A program made the position numbers and the translations under genes. From positions 496,001 through 560,000 of the forward strand of contig JADLZK010008219.1 of the NCBI GenBank assembly GCA_015847255.1: DNA of 64,000 nt, in the 5' to 3' direction. This document shows, one piece after another, positions 45,541-57,479 of this stretch (position 1 is its first letter; every line of letters starts with the position of its first letter). The notes under the pieces were generated by a model. That model had not been told where the DNA came from, ran no database searches, and saw only the letters and a program-made list of their open reading frames with translations. This stretch comes from Hyparrhenia diplandra. Lineage: Eukaryota > Streptophyta > Magnoliopsida > Poales > Poaceae.

Positions 45541-48235
45541 ATGGCGGCTGGTGGCATTCGCAGCTTCCACCACCTGCCGCGCTGCCTCCCAACATTAATT
45601 AACACATGACCGCCACCAACCACGCCACACGCCTCCCTGAGCCCAGAATGTCTCGGCCGCCCCACACCCGCTCATGCGGGGTTCCCGCCACCGCCACCTT
45701 CTCCCACCTCTTCCAGCTCTGCGCCGGCCGCTGGGCGCACGGCCCCTCAGCGCAGGCTGCGCTGCGCACGCCCGGATGCTTGTGTCCGGGTTTGCGCCCA
45801 CCACGTTCGTCTCCAATTGCCTCCTCCAAATGTACGCCCGGTGTGGGGGCTGCCCATGCTCGCAGGGGTGTTCAACGCAATGCCCCACCGACACAGTCTC
45901 GTGGAACACCATGCTCACTGCGCACACTCATGCGGGTAACACCAGCATGGCTGCATCCCTCTTCGGGCGCGATCTTCGACCCGGACATCGTGTCCCGAAC
46001 ACGCCGGCTGCCGGGCCACCGCCCGCCGTGGCATGTTCCGGGACTCGGTGGGCCTGTCCATGGAGATGGCTCGCCGTGGTGTCGCCCCGACAGGACAACG
46101 CTCGCTGTCCTGCTCAAGGCATGTGGTGGCTTGGACGACCTAGCGCTTGGCCTTCAGATCCATGCATTGGCGGTGAAGACTGGCCTGGACATGGATGTTC
46201 GAGTTGGTAGCTCTCTCGTCGACATGTATGGCAAGTGCAGGAGATTAGAGGACGCTGCGCGCTTCTTTGATGGAATGGGTGAGAGGAATTCGGGTCTCGT
46301 GGGGTGCGGCGATCGCTGGATGTGTTCATAATGAACAATACACACAGGGGCTGGAGCTGTTTGTGCAGATGCAGAGGTTGGGGCTTGGGGTCAGCCAGCC
46401 GGCTTATGCCAGTGCCTTTAGATCTTGTGCAGCGATGACATGTCTGAGCACTGCTAGGCAGCTGCATGCGCATGCCATAAAGAATGTGTTTAGTTCTGAC
46501 CGTGTTGTTGGAACAGCAATTGTGGATGTTTATGCGAAGGCTGATAGCTTGGTTGATGCTAGAAGGGCATTCTTTGGTTTGCCTAACCATACTGTGGAGA
46601 CATGCAATGCCATGATGGTGGGGCTTAAAAGACAGGGCTAGGATCTGAGGCCATACAACTGTTTCAATTCATGACCAGGTCTGGTCTTGGTTTTGATGTA
46701 GTTAGCCTATCAGGTGTTTTCAGTGCTTGTGGCGAGGTTAAGGGCTACTATCAAGGATTGCAAGTCCACTGCTTGGCGATTAAATCAGGTTTTGATGTCG
46801 ATGTTTGTGTCAGAAATGCAATTCTGGATCTATATGGGAAATGCAAAGCATTAGTAGAAGCATACCTTGTATTCCAGGAGATGGAGCAAAGAGATTCGGT
46901 CTCTTGAATGCTATTATTGCAGCTCGAGCAAAAAATGAGTGTTATGAGGATACTATAGCTCATCTAAATGAAATGCTGCGCTCTGGTATGGAACCTGATG
47001 ATTTCACGTATGGCAGTGTTCTTAAGGCTTGTGCAGGTCTACAATCTTTGGAATATGGGTTGGTGGTGCATGGCAAGGCTATCAAATCTGGACTTGGTTT
47101 AGATGCTTTTGTTTCAAGCACTGTTGTTGACATGTACTGCAAATGTGGCATGATCACAGAGGCTCAGAAACTTCATGACAGAATTGGGGGGCAAGACCTT
47201 GTTTCATGGAACTCTATCATATCAGGATTTTCACTCAACAAACAGAGTGAAGAAGCACAAAAGTTCTTCTCGGAGATGCTAGATATGGGTGTAAAGCCTG
47301 ATCATTTTACTTATGCCACTGTTCTTGATACTTGTGCTAATCTGGCTACCATTGAGTTGGGGAAACAGATCCATGGTCAGATTATCAAACAGGAAATGCT
47401 TGGAGACGAATATATCTCTAGCACTCTTATAGACATGTATGCCAAGTGTGGGAACATGACAGACTCACTGCTAATGTTCAAGAAGGCGCAGAAACTAGAT
47501 TTTGTATCATGGAATGCTATGATTTGTGGCTATGCGCTCCATGGCCAGGGATTTGAAGCCCTAGAGATGTTTGAGAGGATGCAGAAAGCAAATGTTGCGC
47601 CAAACCATGCAACTTTTGTTGCAGTTCTGCGGGCATGTAGCCATGTTGGTCTGCTAGATGATGGATGCCGGTATTTCCATCTGATGACTAGCCGCTACAA
47701 ATTGGAACCTCAACTGGAACACTTTGCTTGCATGGTGGATATACTAGGACGCTCAAAGGGCCCACAGGAAACCCTAAAATTTATCAGAAGCATGCCTCTT
47801 GAAGCAGATGCTGTCATATGGAAGACTCTGCTAAGCATTTGCAAGATCCGTCAAGATGTTGAGGTGGCTGAAACTGCCGCTAGCAATGTTCTACAGCTAG
47901 ATCCAGATGATTCATCAGTTTACATTCTTCTCTCTAATGTATACGCTGAATCAGGGAAATGGGTTGATGTTTCAAGGACTAGAAGGCTAATGAGGCAGGG
48001 ACGGCTGAAAAAGGAACCTGGTTGTAGCTGGATTGAAGTGCAATCCGAGATGCATGGTTTCCTTGTGGGCGATAAGGTCCATCCCAGATCAAGGGAGGTA
48101 TATGAGATGTTGAATAATTTGATTGGTGAGATGAAACTCTCTGGATATGAGCCGGCATCAGTGTTATTTGCTGAGGTTTATGAAGAGGAGAGCACATCTG
48201 AGCAAGATGACTTGGTTGGAGCTATTGGTGGTTAA
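45541..48235 (+). pseudogene. MEF13: Pentatricopeptide repeat protein, MEF13-like editing factor, frameshifted
   Basis: An organelle RNA-binding PPR protein of the PLS class with a C-terminal E domain ('KKEPGCSWIEVQSEMHGFLV') and no DYW domain. Order and wording of the repeats ('FSHLFQLCA', 'GFAPTTFVSNCLLQMYARC', 'GVSQPAYASAFRSCAA', 'SGLGFDVVSLSGVFSACGEV', 'PDHFTYATVLDTCANLA') match my memory of Arabidopsis MEF13 (At3g02330), a mitochondrial C-to-U editing factor. The last 400 or so residues (46,900-48,235) are one clean frame. Upstream, the coding sequence jumps between frames near 45,740, 45,900, 46,000-46,080, 46,290, 46,635 and 46,905, and a TAG or TGA follows each jump. The start is uncertain: ATG 45541 (MAAGGIRSFHHLPRC) stops after 23 codons, ATG 45606 continues. 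Such a gene is normally single-copy and essential-like, so dense lesions in the 5' half suggest either a dead copy or sequence errors. Confidence 0.82.
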
Positions 48236-48239
48236 TCTG

Positions 48240-49014
48240 TTTTGATTGAAGATGTCAATACCATTATGAAGCTTTGACCTTCTGTGTAAATTTGATAGAT
48301 TACTCCAACAGAGATAGTGATACTACATCGGAAGGCAGAAATTCAAAATTTTCTACATGGGCATGTCATGAGCTGATGTCTGTTAGTGTGAAAGCAAGTC
48401 ATGAGACGAGGACTGACTCTAGAAAATACACTAGTTAAAAAACAAACAAACTGGCCACATCTTGTTTTATTATGTAATCTGATAGATAAGGCATTCTGGC
48501 TTGTATACAGGTAACTGAGTAAAATTGGCAGAAGTGGAGATGCAATTACCCATTTTCTTTCACATCATCAAAAAATTGCTGGTTTGATTAAAAATGCTGT
48601 TGGTTCTCTGATTAGGTCGAGCAAGCTCATTGATTGTTCAGTAAGTTCAGTGTCTCTCACACAGTACCTTTAGATGCTATACTATGCCTTTTGCCCAAAT
48701 GTTTGCGGAAGACAGTGCAATGCCACCGCCCCTTACATCTCAGGTCACAAATTTTGGGAGAATTTCATGATTATTTTTTAATGCCGCTTGCTATTCTCTT
48801 CAAGAATAAAGGAAGGATTATATGCTTGGTTCCACTATTTGCTAATGATCGCCTGTTTGTCCATTCTCTGCAATTGTTAAGCGTTAAGCTCATTTGGTTT
48901 TTACATAGTTTCATTCAAACTTTTCTAACTTCAGTGTATTTTCATCATTTCAATATTTCTAACAGTGAATGTTCAACCTGCTTGTGACAATCATATTGTT
49001 ATTTCTTATACATA
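48240..49014 (+). other. 3' region of PPR gene and intron of the PRKRIP1-like gene
   Basis: AT-rich, no coding frame of note (the longest is 117 codons at 48634-48987, no domain). Probably the 3' UTR of the PPR gene and part of an intron of the downstream gene. Confidence 0.45.
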
Positions 49015-49102
49015 CAGTCTGCATATTATAAACTTGAAGTTTGAAATCTGAATGTTTCCATAAACCTCCAAAATTCATATCCATTAATTTGTTCATGTGC
49101 AG
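49015..49102 (+). repeat. Duplicated intron 3' end, downstream copy
   Basis: Matches 45306-45408: 'cagtctgcatattataaact', 'tgaagtttgaaatctg' and 'tttgttcatgtgcag'. Ends at the 3' splice site (AG 49101-49102) just before the first coding exon of the PRKRIP1-like gene. Confidence 0.7.
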
Positions 49103-49135
49103 GCAACTTGGAAGACAGCAGGGTTGCATCCTGCA

Positions 49136-50472
49136 ATGTCAGCTCCCAACAGTGATAGTAACATGCAGCAGCTAGTCCCTATAGCACCATCAGGAAAGGC
49201 TTCTGGTGGTGACAGTGGGAACCAGCTGGTTGTGGTGGATCCTGCAGGAAAGACTTCAGGAGGTGTAAAACTGCGAGAGGATGAGGAGGACCTGGATGTG
49301 AAGCTCAGGCGCATCATGGAAAATGTCCCTGTGCGTGTCAGTAACACATCAGGCTCTTCTGCTGGCTCTGGGTCTGGTGATTTCCACCAGGTACTTTTTT
49401 TCTTCCCTCCCTTCCTATGTGTGTAGATACATCGGTTGGATTTTCTTCCCTGTTTCATGTGGTATTTTCAGTTGCAGTAATCACCTCTTGTTTATAACAG
49501 CTACATTGTGATTTATTTGTCAATTAACATGTGAAAGGATGCCTTATATTGCTAGGAATGGAAAATTTGCCTGATTAAACTATTCAACCCTTTTGTTGCA
49601 AAAATTCAGCAGTGTTAGAATTTCAGCTAATACTTTAGTGTTAAATACTTACAGTGCTTAGCTTATGCTGGTAGGATGTTGAAAAAAGAAAAATACTGAT
49701 ACTGTGTTGTTGAATTGAATTTAAAGTATTGCAGTACAGATTTGTAATACTTTCTATGGTCTAAACTATAATTCATTTAAGACATATGGACATTTTCTAC
49801 AGTGTGACACTTTTACTAGCAGTTTCTAAAAGTATGGTATTTCAAACAAAAAGAATTCATAGTATGAAAAGTTGAACACACTTCCTGATGGATATAGTAA
49901 CATCAATCTTATGTTACTCATGTATGTGTGTTTATTTGTTTTGTACATTAATGGTCACATGTAAAAACACTTCACCAACAAAGAATCCTTAAACAACTAT
50001 AGCACAGGATATGGGATTGGCAAATCACGGAGCATATGTCCATGTCATGCCCTTATGTATTCTAAAGCAATCTTGTCTATTGGATCTTGTAAAATGATTG
50101 ATATTCCAATTTAGCAAATCACGGATTAAGTGATTTGAGGCATGAGAGTTACCATGGAAATGATGTGATCTGTAAGCACCCTTCCTTTCACAGTACCGGC
50201 AAATGAGGAGAAGAGAGCAGGACCGGATAGCGCGAATGGATGCTGACTACCGGAAGAGAAAAGAGACGGCTGAGTTCGAACTGCGGCGGAAGGAGAGGCT
50301 GAAAGCAGCTGAGGAGCGGACAGCCAAGAAGCGCCTGAAACGGCAAAAGCAGAAGCAGCGTAAGAAAGAGAAGCGATCTAAAACTTGTAGTGATGGTGGT
50401 GAAGAACCTAATAGAGTTGAGTCATCTGATGATGATGAAGGTTCGGATGACGATGACAAGTCTAAGCAATGA
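49136..50472 (+). CDS. PRKRIP1: PRKRIP1-like (DUF1168) spliceosome-associated protein
   Basis: Two coding exons: 49136-49390 (85 codons) and 50194-50472, joined across a GT..AG intron (donor 'caccag|gtactt', acceptor 'tttcacag|tacc'). This gives 177 residues. The join restores 'GSGDFHQYRQMRRREQDRI', the family hallmark (F-H-x-Y-R-x-x-R-R-x-E). A basic, long charged helix follows (ERTAKKRLKRQKQKQRKKEK), then an acidic tail (ESSDDDEGSDDDDKSKQ). The human relative PRKRIP1 sits in the catalytic (C*) spliceosome as a long helix bridging components; a nuclear splicing role is expected. The ATG at 49136 (MSAPNSDSNMQQLVPI) is preferred because the upstream in-frame ATG at 49097 lies inside the intron's 3' splice site. 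The upstream UTR exon probably lies before the PPR gene. Confidence 0.88.
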
Positions 50473-50479
50473 CATGTTA

Positions 50480-50960
50480 ATTGCATGACTGGTTGGTTGT
50501 CTGGGCAATGAACTCTGTTGTAACAGTATATTTTGAGCAGAGATGGAGTCGTTCACAGAACTGTACTGCATCAGTACATTTTGTTGAGCTCTATATATGC
50601 CTCTTATCTTCTTTGGCTCCAAGTTACCATGTGTTTGAAGAAACAAAATTAAGCATCTGATTTCTTAACCTAGTTAAATTATGCCCTTTTTTCATTTCTA
50701 AAGCGAATAGAATGTAATTTGATAATCTAAATCTTTTCTGTTGGATATGTCTAGTTTGCACTGTTACCTGCTTTGTACTGGTTTCTATAGAAACACCAAA
50801 AACAAACATTGCTCACGACGCTCAGTTAGTTGAAATGACACACACGTCCTCTCGTCGACGGCTGCCGCGCGAGAATGGTTAGGATTCAGGGTCCGGCCCA
50901 CGGAGGGCCGTTGGGCCATGGGCCTGCCATCTATCCTAGCTAAAAGGTTGACATGCCGGA
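50480..50960 (+). other. 3' flank of PRKRIP1-like gene
   Basis: Probable 3' UTR up to about 50,640, then intergenic. No gene seen. Confidence 0.45.
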
Positions 50961-50973
50961 GGACGATCACGTA

Positions 50974-51211
50974 GAGCTTGTTTAGTTGCCATGCAGAAGC
51001 TAAAAAGTGCTACACATCGAATCTTTTAACGCATAAATAGAGTATTAAATGTAGTTAAAACAAATAACTAATTGCACAGTTTGCCCTGAAAAGTGTGAGA
51101 CAAACCTTTTGAGCCTGGTTAGTACGTGGTTGGACAATAATTACCAAATACAAACGAAGAGTCTTACAATAGTTGAACCCAAAATAATTCACCAACTAAA
51201 CACCTCCCTAG
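50974..51211. mobile_element. MITE, 'cttgtttagtt' family, copy 1
   Basis: Ends 'gcttgtttagttgcc' and '...caccaactaaacacctccc' are inverted. The core ('aaataactaattgcacagtt', 'gtgagacaaaccttttgagc', 'ctggttag') belongs to a MITE family that I recognise as abundant in panicoid grasses. Class not certain (no clear target duplication). Confidence 0.7.
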
Positions 51212-51566
51212 ACGTTTGTTTGTTTGTTTGTTTGTCAAAGTCGTAGCTCTCGATGGACGATGATAGATGGTCGATCGAGGAGCTCGTGAGTCACGTTTGA
51301 CAACCTAGGTAGCTGTCATTGGTTGGTTAGGTAGTAGGTAAGTCGGCTCTCCATCTCGATCGGATTCATCGATCGGTTTTGCATTGATAAAGTAAAAACA
51401 TTATTAGTTCGTCTATCAAAATCTGTCAACTTTAAAACCAATATCACAAGCTGACAACTTAGCAACAAGGGAAAACCGGACAGATACCACTCGGAGCTGG
51501 GGGTGGGGGGTGGGGGCTGGCAGGGGCCATGGCCCCCTAACATTTTGTAGTAAATTTTTTTTACTA

Positions 51567-51717
51567 CTCCCTCCGTTTCAAATTGTAGTTCACTTTTAGC
51601 TTTTTTCTAGATACATTGATTTTATTATGTATCTAGACATAGTGTATAACTAGGTGCAATGCAAAATCAATGTATCTAGAAAAGCCAAAGTGAACTACAA
51701 TTTGAAAACGGAGGGAG
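51567..51717. mobile_element. Stowaway-type MITE, 151 bp
   Basis: A near-perfect hairpin: left 'ctccctccgtttcaaattgt', right in reverse 'ctccctccgttttcaaattg'. TA target duplication at 51565-51566 and 51718-51719. It separates two copies of 'catggccccctaacatt' (about 51,527 and 51,740). Confidence 0.93.
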
Positions 51718-51918
51718 TAGTATAAGTTCATAATTTTTCATGGCCCCCTAACATTTCCAAGAAAATTTTTTTACTAGTATAGTATTAAATAATATTACGA
51801 AGCACGTTAGAAAGACTGAAATATAGATAAAATTACGAGTACTCGTGTCAAGTCGATCAATTAATAATAGTCACCATAAAAATCTAACTTAACTCGTTGT
51901 GCTCATTATTTACAAGGA

Positions 51919-52166
51919 TGTGTTTAGATCCTAAAATTGGCACCGCATCGAACGGGTAGCACTTTTCGTTTGTTTGTGGTAAATATTATTCTACCATGGG
52001 CTAATTAGGCTCAAAAAATTTATCTCGCAATATACATCTAAACTGTGCCATTAGTTATTTTGTTTACTTACATTTCATACTAATGCACTTGTCTTTTTGG
52101 TACATTAAATAATTTGATGTGACGGAAATTTTGGAATTTCAAGTCAAATTCGGGTGATTTAAACAC
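51919..52166. mobile_element. MITE, 'cttgtttagtt' family, copy 2 (opposite orientation)
   Basis: Reverse-oriented relative of 50974-51211: 'ggctaattaggctcaaaaaa', 'ctcgcaatatacatctaaac' and 'gccattagttattttgttta'. Ends 'tgtttagatcc' and 'gatttaaacac'. Confidence 0.65.
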
Positions 52167-52239
52167 AACTCAAGTTGGATTTGCTCGGCCCCTCTTATAA
52201 ATAATTCATGGCTCCGCTACACAGCTGAGAGCAAATCTG

Positions 52240-52445
52240 TTACATTTGCAAACATGCATGCCGTGTGTGGTCGTCTTGCTCTGCTTGCATGCATGGGTAC
52301 ACACTGACATCTGACAAAGTCATTAGCTAGACAGATTAGTACGTACTGAAGCCGGCCAACAACACACACAACCACGCGGCTCGTGTATGACAAGACTTTT
52401 GGCTGCTTCCGATGGATATATATACGTATACAATACGTATATTGA
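52240..52445 (+). repeat. Dispersed duplicate, copy 1
   Basis: Shares ordered blocks with 59,690-59,945: 'ctgcttgcatgca', 'gggtacacactg'/'gggtacatactg', 'caaccac', 'gactttt(t)gg' and 'gctgcttccgatggatata'/'gctgctccgatggatata'. No coding frame is shared. It could be a copied promoter region; RY-like 'catgcatg' motifs are frequent here. Confidence 0.5.
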
Positions 52446-52449
52446 TCCA

Positions 52450-53340
52450 TACATTCCGTTGAGTACGATCCTAGTATATATGTTGCTTGCTAGCTTGGTC
52501 GTCCGTGTGGGCCCACCCGTTTTATTCAACTCGCCGATTACTGTATTATTCTATCATCACGCATGGCACCGTACATATAAATGTACTTATATGCATAATA
52601 ATACAGTAACATATAACGGTGAAACAAGAACCGTCAAACATTCATGCAAGACGATGAACGCATGTCGTTATACCGCATCACCATGGATGCAGCTGGCATA
52701 CCATAATGCTACTTGTGACATGCATGAAGTATATATTACTAAAAAGACGTGTCTTTATCATCGATCATGTATGTATGCGACGGCATCTCGATAAGTATAT
52801 ATTCACATTATTCACAAACAACACATGCATATTTTCCATTTTCATCCTAGCTCACTCCACTCAACGGTGTGGACACACATATGGCTATGGTAGTACGCAT
52901 TCTGCAGTGATCGATGCGCCGGCCGTGCTCTAACTTGTCAACTTTTCCCTTTCAACAAAAGAGAAATTGTGGACTTTTTGTGGCTTTTGCCAACAGGCAA
53001 ACTCCCTGCGCTAGCTCATGGAACCAACAAAGTGAGTAATCTACGCTATAGATAGAGATGGATCGATGTGGATATCCAGCGACCCGAGACCATTGACAAT
53101 GAATGTGTGATGTGAATAAAAGTTAAAGCTTGTACTACCCCTAAGAAGAAACAAACAGTACACTACAGTACAGCCAGCTCTAATATACGTCATTATGCTG
53201 ACGTCACTAGTGGGCACGTAATTTGGGACCACGTTTGCATGTGTCGAACAAAAGCCTACAGTACTCCGTCCTGGTGCGTGCGTGGGCATGCAGTGATTGA
53301 TAGGTACGGACAGAATTTTTTTTTAAAAAAAGTCTAAATA
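52450..53340. other. Intergenic, no recognised gene
   Basis: Rich in 'catgcatg'-type motifs and 'tatatata'. Frames up to 135 codons at 52387-52794 (plus) have no domain. No gene supported. Confidence 0.35.
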
Positions 53341-53342
53341 TA

Positions 53343-53469
53343 CTCCCTCCCTGTACAAATAAGTGCATTTATTTGACTTTTACCAATATTAATACTTTTT
53401 AAATAAGATGAATAGTCAAGCAAGAATGACGAAAATTAAAGAAGTGCACTTGTTTATGAACGGAGGATG
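53343..53469. mobile_element. Stowaway-type MITE, diverged
   Basis: Left end 'ctccctccctgtacaaataa', right end in reverse 'catcctccgttcataaaca', with TA on both sides (53341-53342 and 53470-53471). Confidence 0.75.
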
Positions 53470-53619
53470 TAAGTGACTTTAACATTTTTTTTAGAACATA
53501 AATTTTGTTATGCAGCCCCTCATGCCATACTGGTCCGATGTTGCTACCTGATAGGTCAAGTTTGCATGAACAATAGCCCGACAAAAAAGATTCAAAGCAA
53601 AGATTTGAACATATGAAGC

Positions 53620-53704
53620 GCCTCCATATTAGCTTATTCCAACAAACTAAGCCTCCATTTTAGCTTATTCCAACAAATTGAGCCTCCATCTTAGCTCATT
53701 CCAG
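53620..53704 (+). repeat. 31-bp tandem repeat, 2.7 copies
   Basis: Unit starts 'gcctccattttagcttattc' and begins at 53620, 53651 and 53682. Local only; not a CRISPR, since there are no unique spacers. Confidence 0.85.
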
Positions 53705-53709
53705 GGTGT

Positions 53710-56090
53710 GCTAACAAATTTAAATGCAGCATGACTCATAAATATAAATCTGTGTGTCTAATTGTAAAATTTCAGTTGATGATGCGCCGCGTCAGGACCG
53801 CGGCAGGCGGGCGGCCAGCGCGGTGCCGTATGATTTAAAACGTTGCCGTGGTACCTCTTGAAAGGTGATGCATGTGTAGGGGCCAGAGAGTGAGGGTGAC
53901 AGAGAGCATCATCGTGAGGCACGAGCGAGAAAAAAGGAGAGTGGATGGAAGCTAGCGCACACAGGATGACAGACAGGGACAGGAGGACTATCACGTGGAC
54001 CTACGTTTAATCATTTGATTGGTAGCCAACCTTCAAGTGAGACAAGTTTGACTAATTGTCAAGTGCTTGGTTGATGACTCTAACATGTGTGATAAGATCC
54101 TCGATCGTAGTCATGGCAAAGTGTGGCTTCCCAACAATTCACCAGCCACACTTCTTTGCGGGTTTTTCTCTATCCTCTTTTTATGCCTCCACACTTACCT
54201 TAAGGTTAGTTGTGGTAGATTATGACTGTAAACCCAACAATCCCTTTATCTACACCGTAGCACCACAGAACCAACCAAAATATGTGGTTACTTTTGGTTT
54301 CCTTCGATGGTTCTGTGGTCCATCCACAAATCTAGCTATGGTTAGTATCAGCTATGTGTTACAGTGTTAGTGCCGTTAGAACCGAAAGGAGGCTACAAAT
54401 TATGGGGGTTTTTTTGGGGGAATTTGGTGATTCTACCCCTACTTTAAAGTCCAACTAGTTCACCAACCCGTGCTCTCGACGGGTCAAAATCTTATTAGTA
54501 GACACTAACTAATAAGGATTACTTATATGAATGAAATATCTTGTTCTCTTTATTAATATTGTAATATAATACCTGTAATAGGTACTCTATAATCTGTATT
54601 CAATTGTGATAATCTATCAAATATTATATTGATTTAAATGTTTTTCTCATCCATATTCATATCTTTTTTCTTTGCGTAGCACACCTTGGGTGTGTATCTC
54701 CGGTAGTTATTTAGTTGAAACAATTGCTTAAACTATGATAGTTTTAGTAGCCATCTATATTTTGAGGACATAAACCTGAATTTTGATTCTTTCCCTCAAA
54801 TTTTAAGCTTATTAATTCCTCATATGCAATAGCTATTATTTACAATGCTGAGTATAGTCAACCGATTTGATGGTAATTTTTTTTTTTTTTATATGAATTT
54901 TAGGATGTAAGGTTTTTTTATCTATGACCGCTTTTTTGTAACAATTTGTATGACTAATAATTTTAGCACCATATGTATTTAGCTAAAACATAAATAAACA
55001 TAAACTATATAAACTCTTATTTCATCCATTTACGTGATATCTTAAAAATCTATATTTAACATTTAGCTTTTGATCTAGTTATTGTAATATTTTTTTACAT
55101 GTATTGATTTGAAATTTTAATGGTTGTTCTATCATTTATTCAAAAATTTCATGTTCTATTGTAATGAAAGAATATTCTAGGTCCTAGTCTACCCTCTTAG
55201 TTTTTTTCAACATGCACCATGTCACCCATGATTTTAAGATTATTATATTGTATTAATATTTTTTAAACAACTTCTTTTAAAGAAAACTAAGTTATTAATA
55301 TTCATACTATTTTGATCAAAATGTTTTAAAACTTTCTCTAGACAATGACTTACACATTTTATCGTCAAAAGTGTTAATATAACTTAAAGTGAGTTGTAAG
55401 TGTCATTATTATGAGGTTTGCTAAGGATATATTTACATGCTTGATAAGCCTATAAAAAATAATTATTTATACTAATGCAAGTTTGAACTTACGGATGATT
55501 AATTATTATTTGTAATTGCTTATATTATCATTTACATGTAGAGACTTTTGTTAATTTTTTATAATGGTTGAGAGGTGGACAATTTAGGTACAAATTATAT
55601 AGGTATAAATTATTTTACATTATCTGTCATAATGCCATTATGCAGAATTTTGAATGCAAATTTAAGCATCAAGCATTATCTTTCATAACGATTGAGATGG
55701 ATAACTTATACACAAAGACAATTGGAGTAGTTTAATTATCTTTTATAATTATGAGGCTTGAATTTTGCATATAGGCTTTGTTGCTGACTTCACGGATCAT
55801 AGACTCAATAGCACCCCAACAACATAGGTTCCTAGCTGTCTTAGAAAACATAAAAATAGATAGGGGCTACCCTTCCCATGGTTAAAAATAATTATTATTT
55901 AGTTAGTACAATGATTATAGCTGATGCTAAATAAGGATAATATCAACATTTATTTTTGTGAACAAATCTAAGGACACTAAAATTTAAATCAAAGTTATGA
56001 CTAATGGTCAATAAATATCATATCATGTAGGTCATAGGAGAAAAATTAAATTGTAAATATGGAATCTAGTAAGATGGCCATACCTTTAGC
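53710..56090. other. AT-rich intergenic, no recognised gene
   Basis: 54,390-54,480 has 'ggtgattctacccc' text also met at 58,930-59,290, and 'caacccgtgctctcgacggg'. 54,480-56,090 is strongly AT-rich with no frame worth calling. Confidence 0.4.
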
Positions 56091-56100
56091 TTGTGTGGCT

Positions 56101-56142
56101 CGATCGAACGCCACACCGGGTCGATCGAACGTCACACCGGGT
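56101..56142 (+). repeat. 21-bp tandem repeat, 2 copies
   Basis: 'cgatcgaacgccacaccggg' plus T, repeated once with one change (c to t). Confidence 0.85.
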
Positions 56143-56149
56143 CGGTTTC

Positions 56150-56800
56150 CTTGATGGATGTGGGGCTGGTTTCTATGGCGTCCATCCTAACTCTATGCAT
56201 CCGAGTTCCGGACAATACCAACCAATATTTGTTGAGTTATGCAAGAATAGGGGAACATCAGATTAATGTTTCACCTACCGAGGACGATATGCATGCCTTC
56301 ATCCTCTTGATTTCTAGAATACATTGTCTTTGATCTCTGTTTGATGGCACAAACCATGTAATGATCTGCGGGAGCTTCGGACATTGATAGATGAAGGATG
56401 TGTTGATCATGAAGAAAGTTGTTGGACGCGTCGTCGGCTTGGGCACAGCTTGCTCGTGTTGTAATTGGTGCTGCTGATAAATGCATTCGCTTCAGTCTTC
56501 CGTACTTGACCGGCAAGCTCTTATACCGTTGATGAAGAGTTGAGGCCTGGGGCTAGTGTCCCCTGTGCAGCCGGCTTGTGCATCTGTGGCGATCAAGGGG
56601 ATCCCTATTGTGCATCAACGTCAGATGAGGCAGTCATTTGCTCTGCACCTATTCAAACAAAAAAACATTGTTATTATGTTAGTAAAAAACTTATACCAGA
56701 TACTCAATAAGGATTATTTCAAAATTTATTTATTTCAAGTAATAATCCAAGAAGAAAATCATTAAAGCCGTACGTCGCAAGAGACAACAATGATTAAAAT
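56150..56800. other. No recognised gene
   Basis: Short frames on both strands (81 codons at most). Unclassified. Confidence 0.35.
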
Positions 56801-56801
56801 C

Positions 56802-57035
56802 AACAACATAAGCTTGTAGCCATGTATGACACAACCTTGAGGCTAATAATGCAAATAAATTTACATGTACACACCATATTAATCAGCTCTGAATATTCAT
56901 TTATGAAAAAGTGATCAAAATAAACAACATAAGCCTGTAGCCGTGTACGGCACAACCTTGAGGCTAATAATGCAAACAAATTTACATGTACACAGTACAC
57001 ACCATAGTAATAAGCTCCAAATATTCATTCACAGT
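56802..57035 (+). repeat. 121-bp tandem duplication, 2 copies
   Basis: 'aacaacataagc' starts copies at 56802 and 56923. Both contain 'acacaaccttgaggctaata' and 'aatttacatgtacaca'. Copies differ by about 15 bases and a small insertion ('cagtacac'). Confidence 0.85.
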
Positions 57036-57372
57036 GCACTACCACCCTACGTAGACGTCACCATAAGCACCCTCAAACATCCATTCATATTGTCCACACA
57101 TCACCACAATACAACCTCGTTACCGCATGACACAGTCTAACACCAGGAAGGCCTCCCCGTCACTGACAGCCACAAGCAGTTCGACAAAAAAACTTGGAGT
57201 GGTAGAGCACAGACCTTGTCCCGGTACACACCGGAGGCATCGAGCACCCAACATTGAAGGAGTCGGCGTTCGGGCACCGTTGTAGATGTACGCCTGCTTG
57301 TGTTGTATTGGCTTCATCCTTGCTTGCTTGGCTGACTGACCACACAAATTAGATGCCCGTTGGTGCCAGCAG

Positions 57373-57464
57373 CGGGTGCCGCGTGAAGATGGTAGGGAAA
57401 TACAACGTCAAGCCATGTCGGGTGCCGTGTGAAGATGGTAGGTAAATACAGCGTCAAGCCATGC
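57373..57464 (+). repeat. 46-bp tandem repeat, 2 copies
   Basis: Units start at 57373 and 57419 ('gggtgccgcgtgaagatggt', 'gtcaagccatg'), with four or five differences. Confidence 0.82.
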
Positions 57465-57479
57465 CAGGTGCTGCCGCAT

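Noticed and set aside
53620..53704. CRISPR-like short repeats
   Set aside because: Units follow each other directly with no spacers, in a plant nuclear genome.
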